Positions 44,203 through 52,297 of a DNA stretch of 64,000 nucleotides are shown one piece after another (position 1 is the stretch's first letter; each line of letters starts with the position of its first letter). The stretch is taken from NCBI RefSeq assembly GCF_003967515.1, contig NZ_BIFQ01000001.1, forward strand, positions 1,426,001 to 1,490,000, written 5' to 3'. The position numbers were made by a program, and so were the translations under genes. This DNA comes from Dictyobacter aurantiacus (lineage in GTDB: Bacteria; Chloroflexota; Ktedonobacteria; Ktedonobacterales; Ktedonobacteraceae). A model generated the notes under the pieces. That model did no database searches. It saw nothing but the letters and a program-made list of their open reading frames with translations, and was not told the origin of the DNA.

Positions 44203-45135
44203 ATGGATACATCTGAACAGGTCCAGATACCCGAGGAAGATTTTGAACTGCCGCAGGAGATGACAGCCGAGCTCACCCAGCAGAGGCGCAGCCAGGGAAG
44301 GATCATCTTTGATCGCTTTGTGCGCAACCGCGTGGCCACAATTGGCGCGGTCTTTCTGATCATCCTGGTCATCTGCTGCCTCTTCATACCGCTCATACCA
44401 GGACATGACAGTCCCAACGCGGTGGGGCAGACCACGCCGTTCGCCGGCGTTTCCTGGCAATATCCCTTCGGGGCCGACAATCTGGGACGTGATACCTTCG
44501 CACGCGCCATGATCGGTGGGCGCATCTCGCTACTGGTCGCCTTGAGCTCCATGCTTATCTCGATTCTGCTGGGTACGCTGATCGGGGCGCTGGCCGGCTA
44601 CTATGGGGGCTGGATCGACAATATCCTGATGCGTCTGACCGACACCATCCTCACCATTCCACTCTACCTGCTACTCTTCGTGCTCTCGGCAACCTTCGCT
44701 GATGGGACCCCGACCAGCGTGATCTTCCTGATCGCCATCTTTGGCTGGACCACCTCGGCGCGCCTGGTACGTGGTGAATTCCTGGCCTTGAAGCAGAGAG
44801 AATTTGTGCAGGCGGCCGCCACCATTGGAGCGCGCGGTTCCCGGCTGATGTTCTATCATATCCTGCCTAACGCGGCGGGACCCATCATCGTCAACGCCAC
44901 CTTGCTGGTGGGCAGCAACATCATCCTGGAATCGGTACTCAGCTTTTTCGGCTTCGGCGTCAGCATCCCGATCGCCAGTTGGGGCAGCATGATCAATCAG
45001 GGACGCGACTACTTTGACTCATCGCCGCTCTTGATCCTGATCCCTGGCATCCTGATCTTTCTCACGGTGCTTAGCTGCAACCTGGTCGGAGATGGCCTGC
45101 GCGACGCCCTTGATCCACATATGACCGAGCGATAA
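44203..45135 (+). CDS. oppC: Oligopeptide ABC transporter permease 2
   Basis: A 310-residue OppC-type permease: an N-terminal cytoplasmic arm (about 35 residues), then about six helices, with the PFGADNLGRDTFARAMIGGR segment and the EAA loop QAAATIGARGSRLMFYHILP. ATG at 44203 is preferred to a TTG at 44185 because of the AAAGGCAGG upstream. Last gene of the transporter cluster; a terminator-like hairpin follows. Confidence 0.92.
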   Translation: MDTSEQVQIPEEDFELPQEMTAELTQQRRSQGRIIFDRFVRNRVATIGAVFLIILVICCLFIPLIPGHDSPNAVGQTTPFAGVSWQYPFGADNLGRDTFARAMIGGRISLLVALSSMLISILLGTLIGALAGYYGGWIDNILMRLTDTILTIPLYLLLFVLSATFADGTPTSVIFLIAIFGWTTSARLVRGEFLALKQREFVQAAATIGARGSRLMFYHILPNAAGPIIVNATLLVGSNIILESVLSFFGFGVSIPIASWGSMINQGRDYFDSSPLLILIPGILIFLTVLSCNLVGDGLRDALDPHMTER

Positions 45136-45141
45136 ATATGG

Positions 45142-45185
45142 TGCCCCCTTTATGGTTAAAGCCTGCCATCACTCCTGAGGGGGCA
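45142..45185 (+). terminator. Hairpin at the end of the opp operon
   Basis: TGCCCCCT (45142-45149) pairs with AGGGGGCA (45178-45185) around a 28-nt loop, seven nt after the oppC stop, followed by TACCCACATTTTT. The T-run lies 8 nt beyond the stem, so efficiency is uncertain. Confidence 0.55.
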
Positions 45186-45215
45186 TACCCACATTTTTAA
45201 GGAAAACCAGGCATA

Positions 45216-45244
45216 TTGTAAAATGGAGGGTACAATGGTATACT
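45216..45244 (+). promoter_or_regulatory. Candidate sigma-70 promoter for a small gene
   Basis: TTGTAA (45216-45221), a 17-nt spacer and TATACT (45239-45244) match the sigma-70 pattern at four and five of six positions. Transcription would begin near 45251, 40 nt before the small open frame with a consensus ribosome site. Confidence 0.5.
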
Positions 45245-45290
45245 CATTGCATTGATCGTCGTCCCTTATGGTTGAAAGGAGGTGTGCTGG

Positions 45291-45386
45291 ATGAACAGAT
45301 TTCTCGTTTCGATGGGGTTATGCACCTCAGCAACTATGGGGGTAGCAGGTGGCTCATATTCTAAGAAGCAGGACTTGTTAAACTAA
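45291..45386 (+). CDS. Tiny open frame (31 residues) with consensus ribosome site
   Basis: ATG at 45291 follows GAAAGGAGGTG at ideal spacing, the most complete Shine-Dalgarno sequence seen in this window, and a candidate promoter lies 47 nt further up. The peptide has a hydrophobic N-terminal half (MNRFLVSMGLC), a Gly-rich middle (MGVAGGS) and a charged end (YSKKQDLLN). It could be a free small protein, a secreted or leader peptide, or a truncated remnant. No family is recognised. Confidence 0.4.
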   Translation: MNRFLVSMGLCTSATMGVAGGSYSKKQDLLN

Positions 45387-45588
45387 CAGCAGATCGTTCC
45401 ATTGCTGTGTAGCGCTCAAAAACTCGATGCTTCTTTTTGCCTGATAAACTGGTGATTCTCCCTCTGTCTCTGCGAAGTGCATAACCAACCTCTCTCATGA
45501 ATTGGCTCTCAGGAGCTATCTTCAACCATTCAAATCTCTTCCAGGGGTAGTTTTTGCCCGATAACCAGGTAAGAAACGAGAAATAGCA
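45387..45588. other. Intergenic segment with possible degraded reading frame
   Basis: On the minus strand a frame (45361-45618) encodes 85 residues with a plausible protein-like character (NYPWKRFEWLKIAPESQFM, then VGYALRRDRGR) but has no ribosome site and overlaps the start of the M3 peptidase gene. It may be the remnant of a displaced gene. The plus strand holds only the weak AAACGAGA site of the peptidase gene. Confidence 0.3.
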
Positions 45589-47301
45589 ATGAACAGACAG
45601 TATAGTCCTCTTCCCCAAAGCAGTGAGACATTTGAGCAGTTACAGTGGACACAAATCGAACCATGGTATCGTGAGCTGATAGCAACGCCACTGTCAGATG
45701 AAACGCTGGAAGCGTGGCTGAAGCAGTGGTCGCTGTTGAGTGCGCTGGTCAGCGAAACAAATACCTGGTTGGAAATCGCAACCACTCGCGATACAGCCGA
45801 TGAAACAGTCTCACAGCGCAGGCAGCGCTTTCTGGATGAAATCTTTACATATGTGCAACCCTTTGAGCAACAGATCAAACAGCAATTACTGGATAGTGGT
45901 CTGCACCCCGCGGAACTCACCATCCCTCTTAGCAAACTACGCGCGGACGCGCAACTTTTCCGCTCGGATAATATACCTCTACTAAATGAGGAGAAGAAAC
46001 TCGGCGAAACATATATGAGCATCAATGGATCTCAGATAGCACAATGGGAAGGGAAAGAGGTTCCCATCTCTTCGCTTCTTTCTATCATCCAGAGTCCCGA
46101 TCGCGAACGACGCAAGCAGGCATGGAAAACATTCCAGGCACGCAAGAGCGAGGATTATGTGGCCATCAATGAGGTCTGGCGGCAAAGCGTGCAGATTCGT
46201 CAGCAGATAGCACGCAATGCAGGCTACAACAACTATCGAGATTACCGCTGGCAACAACTCTATCGTTTCGATTACACTCCTACCGACTGCAAAATGCTGC
46301 ACGAAGCGGTTGAGCGCGTCGTTGTTCCGCTGGCCGTCCGGTTAGCAGAAAAAAGGCGCCAGTTACTGGGAGTCGAGACCCTACGTCCCTGGGACCTTAC
46401 CGTCAACGCGCGAACCAGCGCCGAGCCGCGCACAATTAGAGATATTGAGAAGCACCTGCGTCAATGCGCTCGTATGTTTGGGCAGATCGACCCGGCGCTA
46501 GGCAGCTATTTTACTAACATGATTAAAGAGCGCTGCTTCGATCTGGATGAGCGGCCTGACAAAGCACCCGGTGGATATAATGCGATCCTGGATGTCAAAC
46601 AACTACCATTCATTTTTGGTCATGCGATGAATATTCAGGATATCTTATACCTGTGCTGTCACGAGGCGGGGCATGCCTTCCACGCATTTGAGGCGCGCCA
46701 CCTACCCTATCTGCACCAGCGCAGCGAAACAATGATTCCGATCGAGTTTGGAGAGGTAGCCTCAACCAGTATGGAATATATTGGCGCCATGCACCTGGCT
46801 TCTTCCGGAATATGTACAGAGCAAGAAGCACACGCTATCCGCTTGCAGCATCTAGAAGAAACGATAAGAGATCTCACAAGAATGATGCGTGGCGACGCCT
46901 TTCAGCATTGGGTGTATGAGTATCCAGAACAGGCAGTAGAACCTGAAGCGGTCGGCCAAAAGTGGGTAGAGCTAGGCAGGCGCTTTGAGCCCTACCTCGA
47001 TTGGCGCGAGTTGGAAAGCTTCAACAGCCACGGCTGGCAGCATACGCTGCACTTCTTTCTAGTGCCATTCTATTATATCGTGTATGCATTCGCCACCATT
47101 GGTGCGCTTCAGGTCTGGCGCAACTACATACGTGATCCCAAAGCCGCTATCAGACGCTATCGCTATGCTCTGTCGCTAGGTGCTACGCACTCACTCCCTG
47201 ATCTGTACACAGCCGCAGGCGCAAAGTTTGCCTTCGACACGGAAACCCTGCAAGATGTGGTGCAGTTCATCACAGCGCAAATCACAGAACTGGAAATGTA
47301 A
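45589..47301 (+). CDS. M3-family oligoendopeptidase (PepF-like)
   Basis: A 570-residue cytoplasmic zinc peptidase that cleaves short peptides. The M3 zinc site is HEAGH at 358-362 in CCHEAGHAFHAFEAR, with the distal Glu in the IEFGEVASTSMEY segment. Length and the C-terminal RRYRYALSLGATHSLPDL region fit the PepF group. It follows the oligopeptide transporter, which suits breakdown of imported peptides. The ribosome site is weak (AAACGAGA). Confidence 0.92.
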   Translation: MNRQYSPLPQSSETFEQLQWTQIEPWYRELIATPLSDETLEAWLKQWSLLSALVSETNTWLEIATTRDTADETVSQRRQRFLDEIFTYVQPFEQQIKQQLLDSGLHPAELTIPLSKLRADAQLFRSDNIPLLNEEKKLGETYMSINGSQIAQWEGKEVPISSLLSIIQSPDRERRKQAWKTFQARKSEDYVAINEVWRQSVQIRQQIARNAGYNNYRDYRWQQLYRFDYTPTDCKMLHEAVERVVVPLAVRLAEKRRQLLGVETLRPWDLTVNARTSAEPRTIRDIEKHLRQCARMFGQIDPALGSYFTNMIKERCFDLDERPDKAPGGYNAILDVKQLPFIFGHAMNIQDILYLCCHEAGHAFHAFEARHLPYLHQRSETMIPIEFGEVASTSMEYIGAMHLASSGICTEQEAHAIRLQHLEETIRDLTRMMRGDAFQHWVYEYPEQAVEPEAVGQKWVELGRRFEPYLDWRELESFNSHGWQHTLHFFLVPFYYIVYAFATIGALQVWRNYIRDPKAAIRRYRYALSLGATHSLPDLYTAAGAKFAFDTETLQDVVQFITAQITELEM

Positions 47302-47308
47302 AACAACC

Positions 47309-47338
47309 TGTACATGTGCCTTTGAGGGCACATGTACA
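47309..47338. terminator. 12-bp palindrome between convergent genes
   Basis: TGTACATGTGCC (47309-47320) pairs with GGCACATGTACA (47327-47338) around a 6-nt loop. It starts 7 nt after the peptidase stop and ends 1 nt before the stop of the minus-strand LIM-DA1 gene; no long T-run on either side. Confidence 0.65.
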
Positions 47339-47339
47339 T

Positions 47340-48257
47340 TTAAAAGGCGGGCAGGCGTTTGGTGGTGCGCAACGTCTCAATCAGAGTGGGGAAGCCAACG
47401 CGATCGGCCAGGGCGCGCATGCGCCGAAAGCCATCGCCATAAATAGGGTCGGTGTTGCGCTCTTTGCTCAGGCTATGGTAGCGGCCCTCGTGGGTATTGG
47501 TTTCCTGGTAGTAGCGATAGGAGAGTAGTTCGCAGAAGCCTTCTTCAGCCCAGGATGGCAGCTGGTGGATGCCGTTCACAATCAGCCAGACATGGCCGAG
47601 CTCGTGGATGGTCACCCCCTGAAAAAGGATCGCGGGCAGGCCCTGGAGCACGGCGATCCCGTTGATCTCGGTGCGGATCAGGCGTCCATTCTGGGTATAC
47701 ATGGCGCTGGTCGTCGCGCCCAGGGAATGTCCGATGTTGCCTTCGCGCAGCAGGTCGTTCAGATGGGCGCGCCCGCATAGGTCCAGGCTGAGGCGCAGAT
47801 TGTTATACATCAAGCCCTGGCTGTTCATCCAGCGGATGACGCGCGAGAAGAGTGGTTTAGCTTCGGTCGAGCCCTCAATGGCGCTACTGCGGCATACGGA
47901 ACAGCGAATGGCCTCGGCGCCGGGCTCCTGCTGCTGCGGTGGAACCAGGCGACCACAATAGGCGCAGTGGGGGAACTGCTGCTCGTGCTCGCGACAAAAT
48001 TTCTGGCCCCAGTAGTCAACCAGAAATTCGCCCACCAGGGGCCTGTGGCAGTAAACGCAGCGAGGTGCGATCTGGCGATTGTAGCACTCGCTATGATAAG
48101 GAGCCCCCTGGTGAACCTGGAAAGTACTCCCCTGGATTATCTGACCACAGCCCGCACAGATAAAGTGCTCAGGATGCCAGGTCGCCCCCAGAGCCCTGAG
48201 GTAATTGCTCCAGATCGGCTGTCCACAGCCCTTACAAACTGGTTGTACTGCGCCCAT
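47340..48257 (-). CDS. LIM-domain DA1-like metallopeptidase
   Basis: A 305-residue cytoplasmic protein that looks like a bacterial relative of plant DA1. Residues 8-70 form a LIM double zinc finger (CKGCGQPI, WHPEHFICAGCG, CVYCHRPL), with further CxxC pairs (HCAYCGR, RCSVCR) to about 125. The C-terminal DA1-like domain (about 130-305) has the HExxH site H218-E219-H222 in TIHELGHVWL, then an EEGFCELL segment (Glu239 a likely third ligand). In plants DA1 is a ubiquitin-activated peptidase controlling organ size; the bacterial substrate is unknown. I see no ubiquitin-binding motif here. Confidence 0.85.
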   Translation of the reverse strand: MGAVQPVCKGCGQPIWSNYLRALGATWHPEHFICAGCGQIIQGSTFQVHQGAPYHSECYNRQIAPRCVYCHRPLVGEFLVDYWGQKFCREHEQQFPHCAYCGRLVPPQQQEPGAEAIRCSVCRSSAIEGSTEAKPLFSRVIRWMNSQGLMYNNLRLSLDLCGRAHLNDLLREGNIGHSLGATTSAMYTQNGRLIRTEINGIAVLQGLPAILFQGVTIHELGHVWLIVNGIHQLPSWAEEGFCELLSYRYYQETNTHEGRYHSLSKERNTDPIYGDGFRRMRALADRVGFPTLIETLRTTKRLPAF

Positions 48258-48309
48258 GTTGCCTGCTTCCTACTGCAGATAATGTAGCTTGACTCTGCTT
48301 CGCCTGCCC

Positions 48310-49182
48310 TTATATTGGCAGACGGTAATAATCGTAACGGCTCAGTTGCACGAAGCCACAGGAGGTATAAAGACCCAGCGCATGCTCGTTTTCAACCGCC
48401 ACCTCTAACACGATATTTATCGGCCCGATTTTCAAGATCTCATGCAACGCGTAGATCAGCATCTGCCGCCCATAACCGCGCTTCTGATACCGGGGCAGTA
48501 CACCGACGCCCGCGATATAAGCCTCGCGTTCACTTCTAAACACATCAATCTTACCAACCACCACACCATCGACGCTGGCCAGATAGAAAGCGCGCTGCTC
48601 ATCGGTCAGCAGCCTGGTCGAGTACCAGTCAACTTCATCCTCCGGCATCGCAAACGCGGCTGCGGTAATCAGCTTCAAGGTGGCACGATCAGCCAGACCG
48701 GCGCGGCGAAATTGGAGCGGAGAAGAGGCTGACAGATCCGGTGGCTGTGGCGCTTGAAAAGCCATCTTATACTCAGAATGATCATATTGTGGCTGCAGTG
48801 CTGCTACAAAGGCCTGTCCAGATGCGGATTGATGTTCGACGATAAACAGCAGCGAGGGCAATTGCCGTCTCTGACATTCTTTACGCGCGGCCTCAAGCAA
48901 GGTTGCAAAAATGCCACGGCGGCGCCAGGCGGGCGCAACCATGCCGCTGACCTCGGCCTCCTGGCTATTAAAACAAAAGATCGGCAGGTAGCCAACCAGT
49001 TTGCCCTCTTCATAGTACAAAAAATCATTACTCTCATCCTGCGGGCGCTTCTGCAGGCTATTCCAATTCAATTTGAGATCTAAATGCTCATACGCGTTAC
49101 ATTCGTCGGCCAGATTACGGATCGCGCTCAGTTCATCCTGACTTAATCCTTGCGCGATATACAGACCCTGTTTACTACTCAT
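48310..49182 (-). CDS. Double-GNAT acetyltransferase
   Basis: A 290-residue protein with two tandem GNAT domains, in the manner of MshD. The first has VSGMVAPAWRRRGIFATLL; the second has IAGVGVLPRYQKRGYGRQML and the C-terminal VAVENEHALGLYTSCGFVQ. The second acetyl-CoA loop (QKRGYGR) is a better match than the first (RRRGIFA), so the first may be structural. Substrate unknown. It lies upstream of the LIM-DA1 gene on the same strand with a 52-nt gap, so they may be co-transcribed. Confidence 0.85.
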   Translation of the reverse strand: MSSKQGLYIAQGLSQDELSAIRNLADECNAYEHLDLKLNWNSLQKRPQDESNDFLYYEEGKLVGYLPIFCFNSQEAEVSGMVAPAWRRRGIFATLLEAARKECQRRQLPSLLFIVEHQSASGQAFVAALQPQYDHSEYKMAFQAPQPPDLSASSPLQFRRAGLADRATLKLITAAAFAMPEDEVDWYSTRLLTDEQRAFYLASVDGVVVGKIDVFRSEREAYIAGVGVLPRYQKRGYGRQMLIYALHEILKIGPINIVLEVAVENEHALGLYTSCGFVQLSRYDYYRLPI

Positions 49183-49402
49183 TCAGCTATGTCTATTCTT
49201 TCTCTATTCATACTAACCATCGCATTGCCCCAACATCATCTATATACTATGCATCATACAATGAAAGCGAAAAAAAGTATAGAAAAAGCTGCACCCTTTA
49301 CCGGAATAATGGGTAGATCTCGAAGAATACCGCTCATAAATAGGGTATTTGACAGTTGCCAAAAATCTGTAATTATGTTATGCTATCTATAAATATCTGT
49401 AG

Positions 49403-50044
49403 GTGGTTTTCAATCCAGTGAAAGAAGAAGAACCGAAGCTGTTGCGAGTCAGCCGTGCGGCTCACGAGTTGGGATTACATCCTTTCACCGTGCGCAAATG
49501 GGTGAAAGCTGGCAAAATCCAGGCGATCCGTGTGGGAAACGAAGCGCGTATCCCTCGGTCGGAAATCGAGCGACTGGTGGGGAAAATTGATGGCCGTCTG
49601 CTCGTCCTCTATGGGCGTGTGAGCGGGCATGGACAAAAAGACGACTTGGACATTCAACTCCAGCGTCTTCACGTGTGGGCAGCAAACGAACGTCGTGGAC
49701 AGGAACTGTTGGTGCTCTCCGATATTGGCTCAGGACTCTCCGCCTCCCGCAAGCAGTTGCGGCGGCTTCTCACGTTGGTCTGTGAAGACAAAGTGAGGGA
49801 AGTCGCTATCACCTACGAAGATCGCTTAACACGCTTTGGGCAAGAATACCTGGAAACGCTTTTTGCCTCCTTCGGCGTCACCCTCACGGTGTTGGAACCA
49901 GGAGAAGAGAAAACGCCAGAGCAAGAACTGACGGATGATCTGCTGGCCGTAATCGCCTCGTTTTCAGGGCGACTGTATGGCATGCGTTCTCACAAACAGA
50001 AAGAGCTCTTGAAGTGCGCACAGGCCGTGATCAACAATCCCTGA
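49403..50044 (+). CDS. tnpA: IS607-family serine recombinase TnpA
   Basis: A transposase of about 208-213 residues. The N-terminal MerR-like helix-turn-helix (LLRVSRAAHELGLHPFTVRK) is followed by a serine-recombinase core: LLVLYGRVSGHGQ (nucleophile Ser), then VCEDKVREVAITYEDRLTRFG and a C-terminal alpha segment. This domain order is characteristic of IS607. The start is either GTG at 49403 or, more likely, GTG at 49418, which gives MKEEEPKLL behind AGGTGG. It overlaps tnpB by 31 nt. Confidence 0.9.
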   Translation: MVFNPVKEEEPKLLRVSRAAHELGLHPFTVRKWVKAGKIQAIRVGNEARIPRSEIERLVGKIDGRLLVLYGRVSGHGQKDDLDIQLQRLHVWAANERRGQELLVLSDIGSGLSASRKQLRRLLTLVCEDKVREVAITYEDRLTRFGQEYLETLFASFGVTLTVLEPGEEKTPEQELTDDLLAVIASFSGRLYGMRSHKQKELLKCAQAVINNP

Positions 50045-51783
50045 GCTATCCGCTGCGTCTGCCGGATGAGATCCAGGCGGATGCACTGCGACTCCTCGAT
50101 ACGTCCCGTGAGGTGATCAATCTCACGGTTACGGCTCTATGGGAGCGCCTTGACGAGTTTGCCACGCGCAGCAACAGGTACGCCTACAAACAGATTGAGG
50201 AGATGATGGCTCCCCCCCTTGCTCATGGTCATCGGCAATGGCGTTGCGAGGCTGAGCAAGCAGGAAGGATTCTTCGGGGGCAAGCCGAGCGCAAACAGCA
50301 GTTCGCGCTGGTTCTCCCTCTGCTCGAACAAGGAATGATCCAGCCCAAAACAGAGACGAAACGGGCTGGAAAGAAGCGGAAGGTTATCAAGCAAGCATTG
50401 ACCGATCTGTGTGAGATCAATTCAGATGGAGGAAACGCGGTCGAACTGCAAAGCCTGATCGAGCAGGCGTGCAACTTTTACCTGGCAAACGGCTGTTTCC
50501 CCAGCACCTACGAAGAGATGCAACCGATTCCCGTGCTCAAAGCAAGCATCTTACCGTATGCTGGCGACGATGGACCAGAGATGGGGCAAACCTATCGCAT
50601 GAGCTATGATCTTGATCAGAAGCGTCTCACACTTGCCTTGCGTACTCCCGATGTGCAGGGAACATGGGGACGGAATTGGCGCGAGAAGGCCGTTCAGATG
50701 AAGCTGCCTGACTTCGTGGTGGGGCGAGCAAAAGCTGGGCATCCACTCGCTCCCACGTTGCGAGAAATCGTCGAGGCTGATGGCGTTCGCTCCGCCGTGC
50801 TGGATTTCATCATCGAGGTTCCGGTGGACGAGTCGGCCCCCTTTGCAGAAATTCAGACGGTCCTGGGCTTCGATTGGGGCGTCAGGGTGCTGGTGACCGC
50901 CAGCGTGGTCGATCTCGACGGCCACCAGATCGGGCGTCCGTTCTTTCTCAACACCGGCCCGTTTGATGGCCGACAAGCTCGTTTGCGTCGCCAAATCGAC
51001 CAACTCAAAGCCAATGTGGCCCGACTGGAACAGCAACGGGATCGATATCCCTCTGGCGATCCCAGGCGCAAACCCTCAGAGGAAGCGCTTTCCATCGTGC
51101 GCCGGGAGATCAGTCGGTGCTGGCGGAAGTACGAAGCCAGAAATAACGACCTGGCGCACCTGGCAGCCAATATCCTGCTGGTGTTGGCAACTGCCTTTGA
51201 TTGTCGGCTGATCGCCGGAGAATCCCTGAAATCGATGAAGTCAGCTGGACGCGGGCGCGGAGCAAAAGGGCGCTGGAGAAACTGGCGCAATAACTCCCAG
51301 GTGCGTGGGGAACTGTGGCGGGTGCTACGCTACAAATGTTTCCTTGCTGGGATACGTCTCGAATGGCAGCAGCCTCGCCATACTTCGCACACCTGTCCTC
51401 GCTGTGGCAGCCCCGCCAACACCTTTCGTTCCCCTGAACATCGCTCATCCGTGAGCGAGTGGGGAGCCTGGCTCTCCTGCTCCCATCCACAATGCCTCTG
51501 GAATGGTTCCAGAGATTATGCCGCTTCCGTAAATATCGCCCGCTTGGGCGCAGCCTTGATTCGTCATGCATACACCACCGGACGGGTAAAACACCTGGTC
51601 ATCACGAACCCGTCGGTTCAACCCGTTTCCTACATGGGAATGTGGGCGGCGCTACGGTTACCGCCGCTGGTCCTTCGGGACCACCTGATGCACTCAGGAC
51701 GAATCTACTGCAATGGGTGGAAAGTATCCGTGAAGCTCCGTTCGTCGTATGCCACACCCATCATGCTTCGATTCTGTGGCTAA
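50014..51783 (+). CDS. tnpB: TnpB RNA-guided nuclease, long variant
   Basis: A 589-residue IS607-type TnpB, a presumed RNA-guided DNA nuclease (ancestor of Cas12). The RuvC catalytic triad is Asp287 (GFDWGVRVLV), Glu403 (IAGESLKSMKS) and Asp501 (NGSRDYAASVNIARLG), with the zinc finger CPRCGSP...CSHPQC between. Common TnpB proteins are near 400 residues; this one has about 190 more, mostly an enlarged N-terminal region plus a tail of about 75 residues after the last catalytic Asp. The tail coincides with the structured DNA expected to encode the guide RNA. Start GTG at 50014, inside tnpA. Confidence 0.88.
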   Translation: MRTGRDQQSLSYPLRLPDEIQADALRLLDTSREVINLTVTALWERLDEFATRSNRYAYKQIEEMMAPPLAHGHRQWRCEAEQAGRILRGQAERKQQFALVLPLLEQGMIQPKTETKRAGKKRKVIKQALTDLCEINSDGGNAVELQSLIEQACNFYLANGCFPSTYEEMQPIPVLKASILPYAGDDGPEMGQTYRMSYDLDQKRLTLALRTPDVQGTWGRNWREKAVQMKLPDFVVGRAKAGHPLAPTLREIVEADGVRSAVLDFIIEVPVDESAPFAEIQTVLGFDWGVRVLVTASVVDLDGHQIGRPFFLNTGPFDGRQARLRRQIDQLKANVARLEQQRDRYPSGDPRRKPSEEALSIVRREISRCWRKYEARNNDLAHLAANILLVLATAFDCRLIAGESLKSMKSAGRGRGAKGRWRNWRNNSQVRGELWRVLRYKCFLAGIRLEWQQPRHTSHTCPRCGSPANTFRSPEHRSSVSEWGAWLSCSHPQCLWNGSRDYAASVNIARLGAALIRHAYTTGRVKHLVITNPSVQPVSYMGMWAALRLPPLVLRDHLMHSGRIYCNGWKVSVKLRSSYATPIMLRFCG

Positions 51784-51830
51784 GGCAAACAAAAGTTAAG
51801 GATAACAGCACTTAATAGTAGATTTTAGTA
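51580..51830 (+). ncRNA. Candidate TnpB guide RNA (omega/reRNA) overlapping the tnpB 3' end
   Basis: In TnpB elements the guide RNA is made from the element's right end and overlaps the tnpB 3' end. Here the segment is rich in stems: GAACC...GGTTC (about 51605-51620), GGCGG...CCGCC (about 51641-51665) and TGGTCC-TTCG-GGACCA (51668-51683), a perfect 6-bp stem with a stable UUCG tetraloop. Limits and the guide position are inferred. Confidence 0.45.
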
Positions 51831-51928
51831 ACGGTATGAAGCCGGTATCGGGGTCGATTCGTGTCAAAGGTGTGTACGGTAAGCAGGCTATCAGCCAGTT
51901 AGTTTTCGACATTCAGGAGGACAAAAAG

Positions 51929-52099
51929 ATGCCTGAGAAGAAACCGCTTAAGGGTGTAGGCCCCAAGGAAGAACGCGAGTACGAGCACATCAAAGAATCG
52001 GCAAAGAAGAGTGGTCGCTACGGCGATCGTGCCGAGGAGGTAGCGGCCCGCACCGTCATGAAACATCATAAAGAAGAGCACCACAAAAAAGGTGAATAG
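51929..52099 (+). CDS. Small basic protein with RxYEHIKxS...AARTV motif
   Basis: A 56-residue, very charged protein (PLKGVGPKEEREYEHIKESA, then GDRAEEVAARTVMKHHKEE). It belongs to a widespread family of small soluble proteins with this motif, often labelled plasmid-stabilisation or hypothetical; function unknown. The ATG at 51929 follows a strong AGGAGG; an earlier frame start at 51836 is rejected. A 29-bp palindrome begins at the stop codon. Confidence 0.72.
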   Translation: MPEKKPLKGVGPKEEREYEHIKESAKKSGRYGDRAEEVAARTVMKHHKEEHHKKGE

Positions 52100-52160
52100 T
52101 AGATTGGACACAAAAAAGCAGGAGCATATACATGCTTCTGCTTTTTTGTGTCCAATCTAC
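52099..52160 (+). terminator. 29-bp palindrome at the stop of the small basic protein
   Basis: Arms 52099-52127 and 52132-52160 pair with one G:T wobble and an ATAC loop. The right arm contains TTTTTT, so transcription could pause inside the hairpin. It directly follows the stop codon. Confidence 0.7.
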
Positions 52161-52297
52161 TTTACTGCTAAGTTAAAAAAGACTAGCTGCATCTTGCAGG
52201 TTCCGTGATATACTGTTGGAGAGATATCCAGTACAATATATTTATAGGACGCCCATAGCCAGAAGATGATCTCCTATTATAGGAAGCAGGAATACGC

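Larger units (their letters stand above)
49380..51830 (+). mobile_element. IS607-type insertion sequence (tnpA + tnpB)
   Basis: Two overlapping genes, an IS607 serine recombinase and a TnpB, form the usual body of such an element. Both ends are uncertain: IS607 elements have no long terminal repeats and make no target duplication, so the limits given are only the outer edges of the two genes plus some margin. The AT-rich 49190-49390 segment is probably the left end. The 3' part of tnpB is structured and likely includes the guide RNA. Confidence 0.8.

Noticed and set aside
45361..45618. Minus-strand frame of 85 codons as a gene
   Set aside because: No ribosome site and overlap with the M3 peptidase start; kept only as a possible remnant in the intergenic note.
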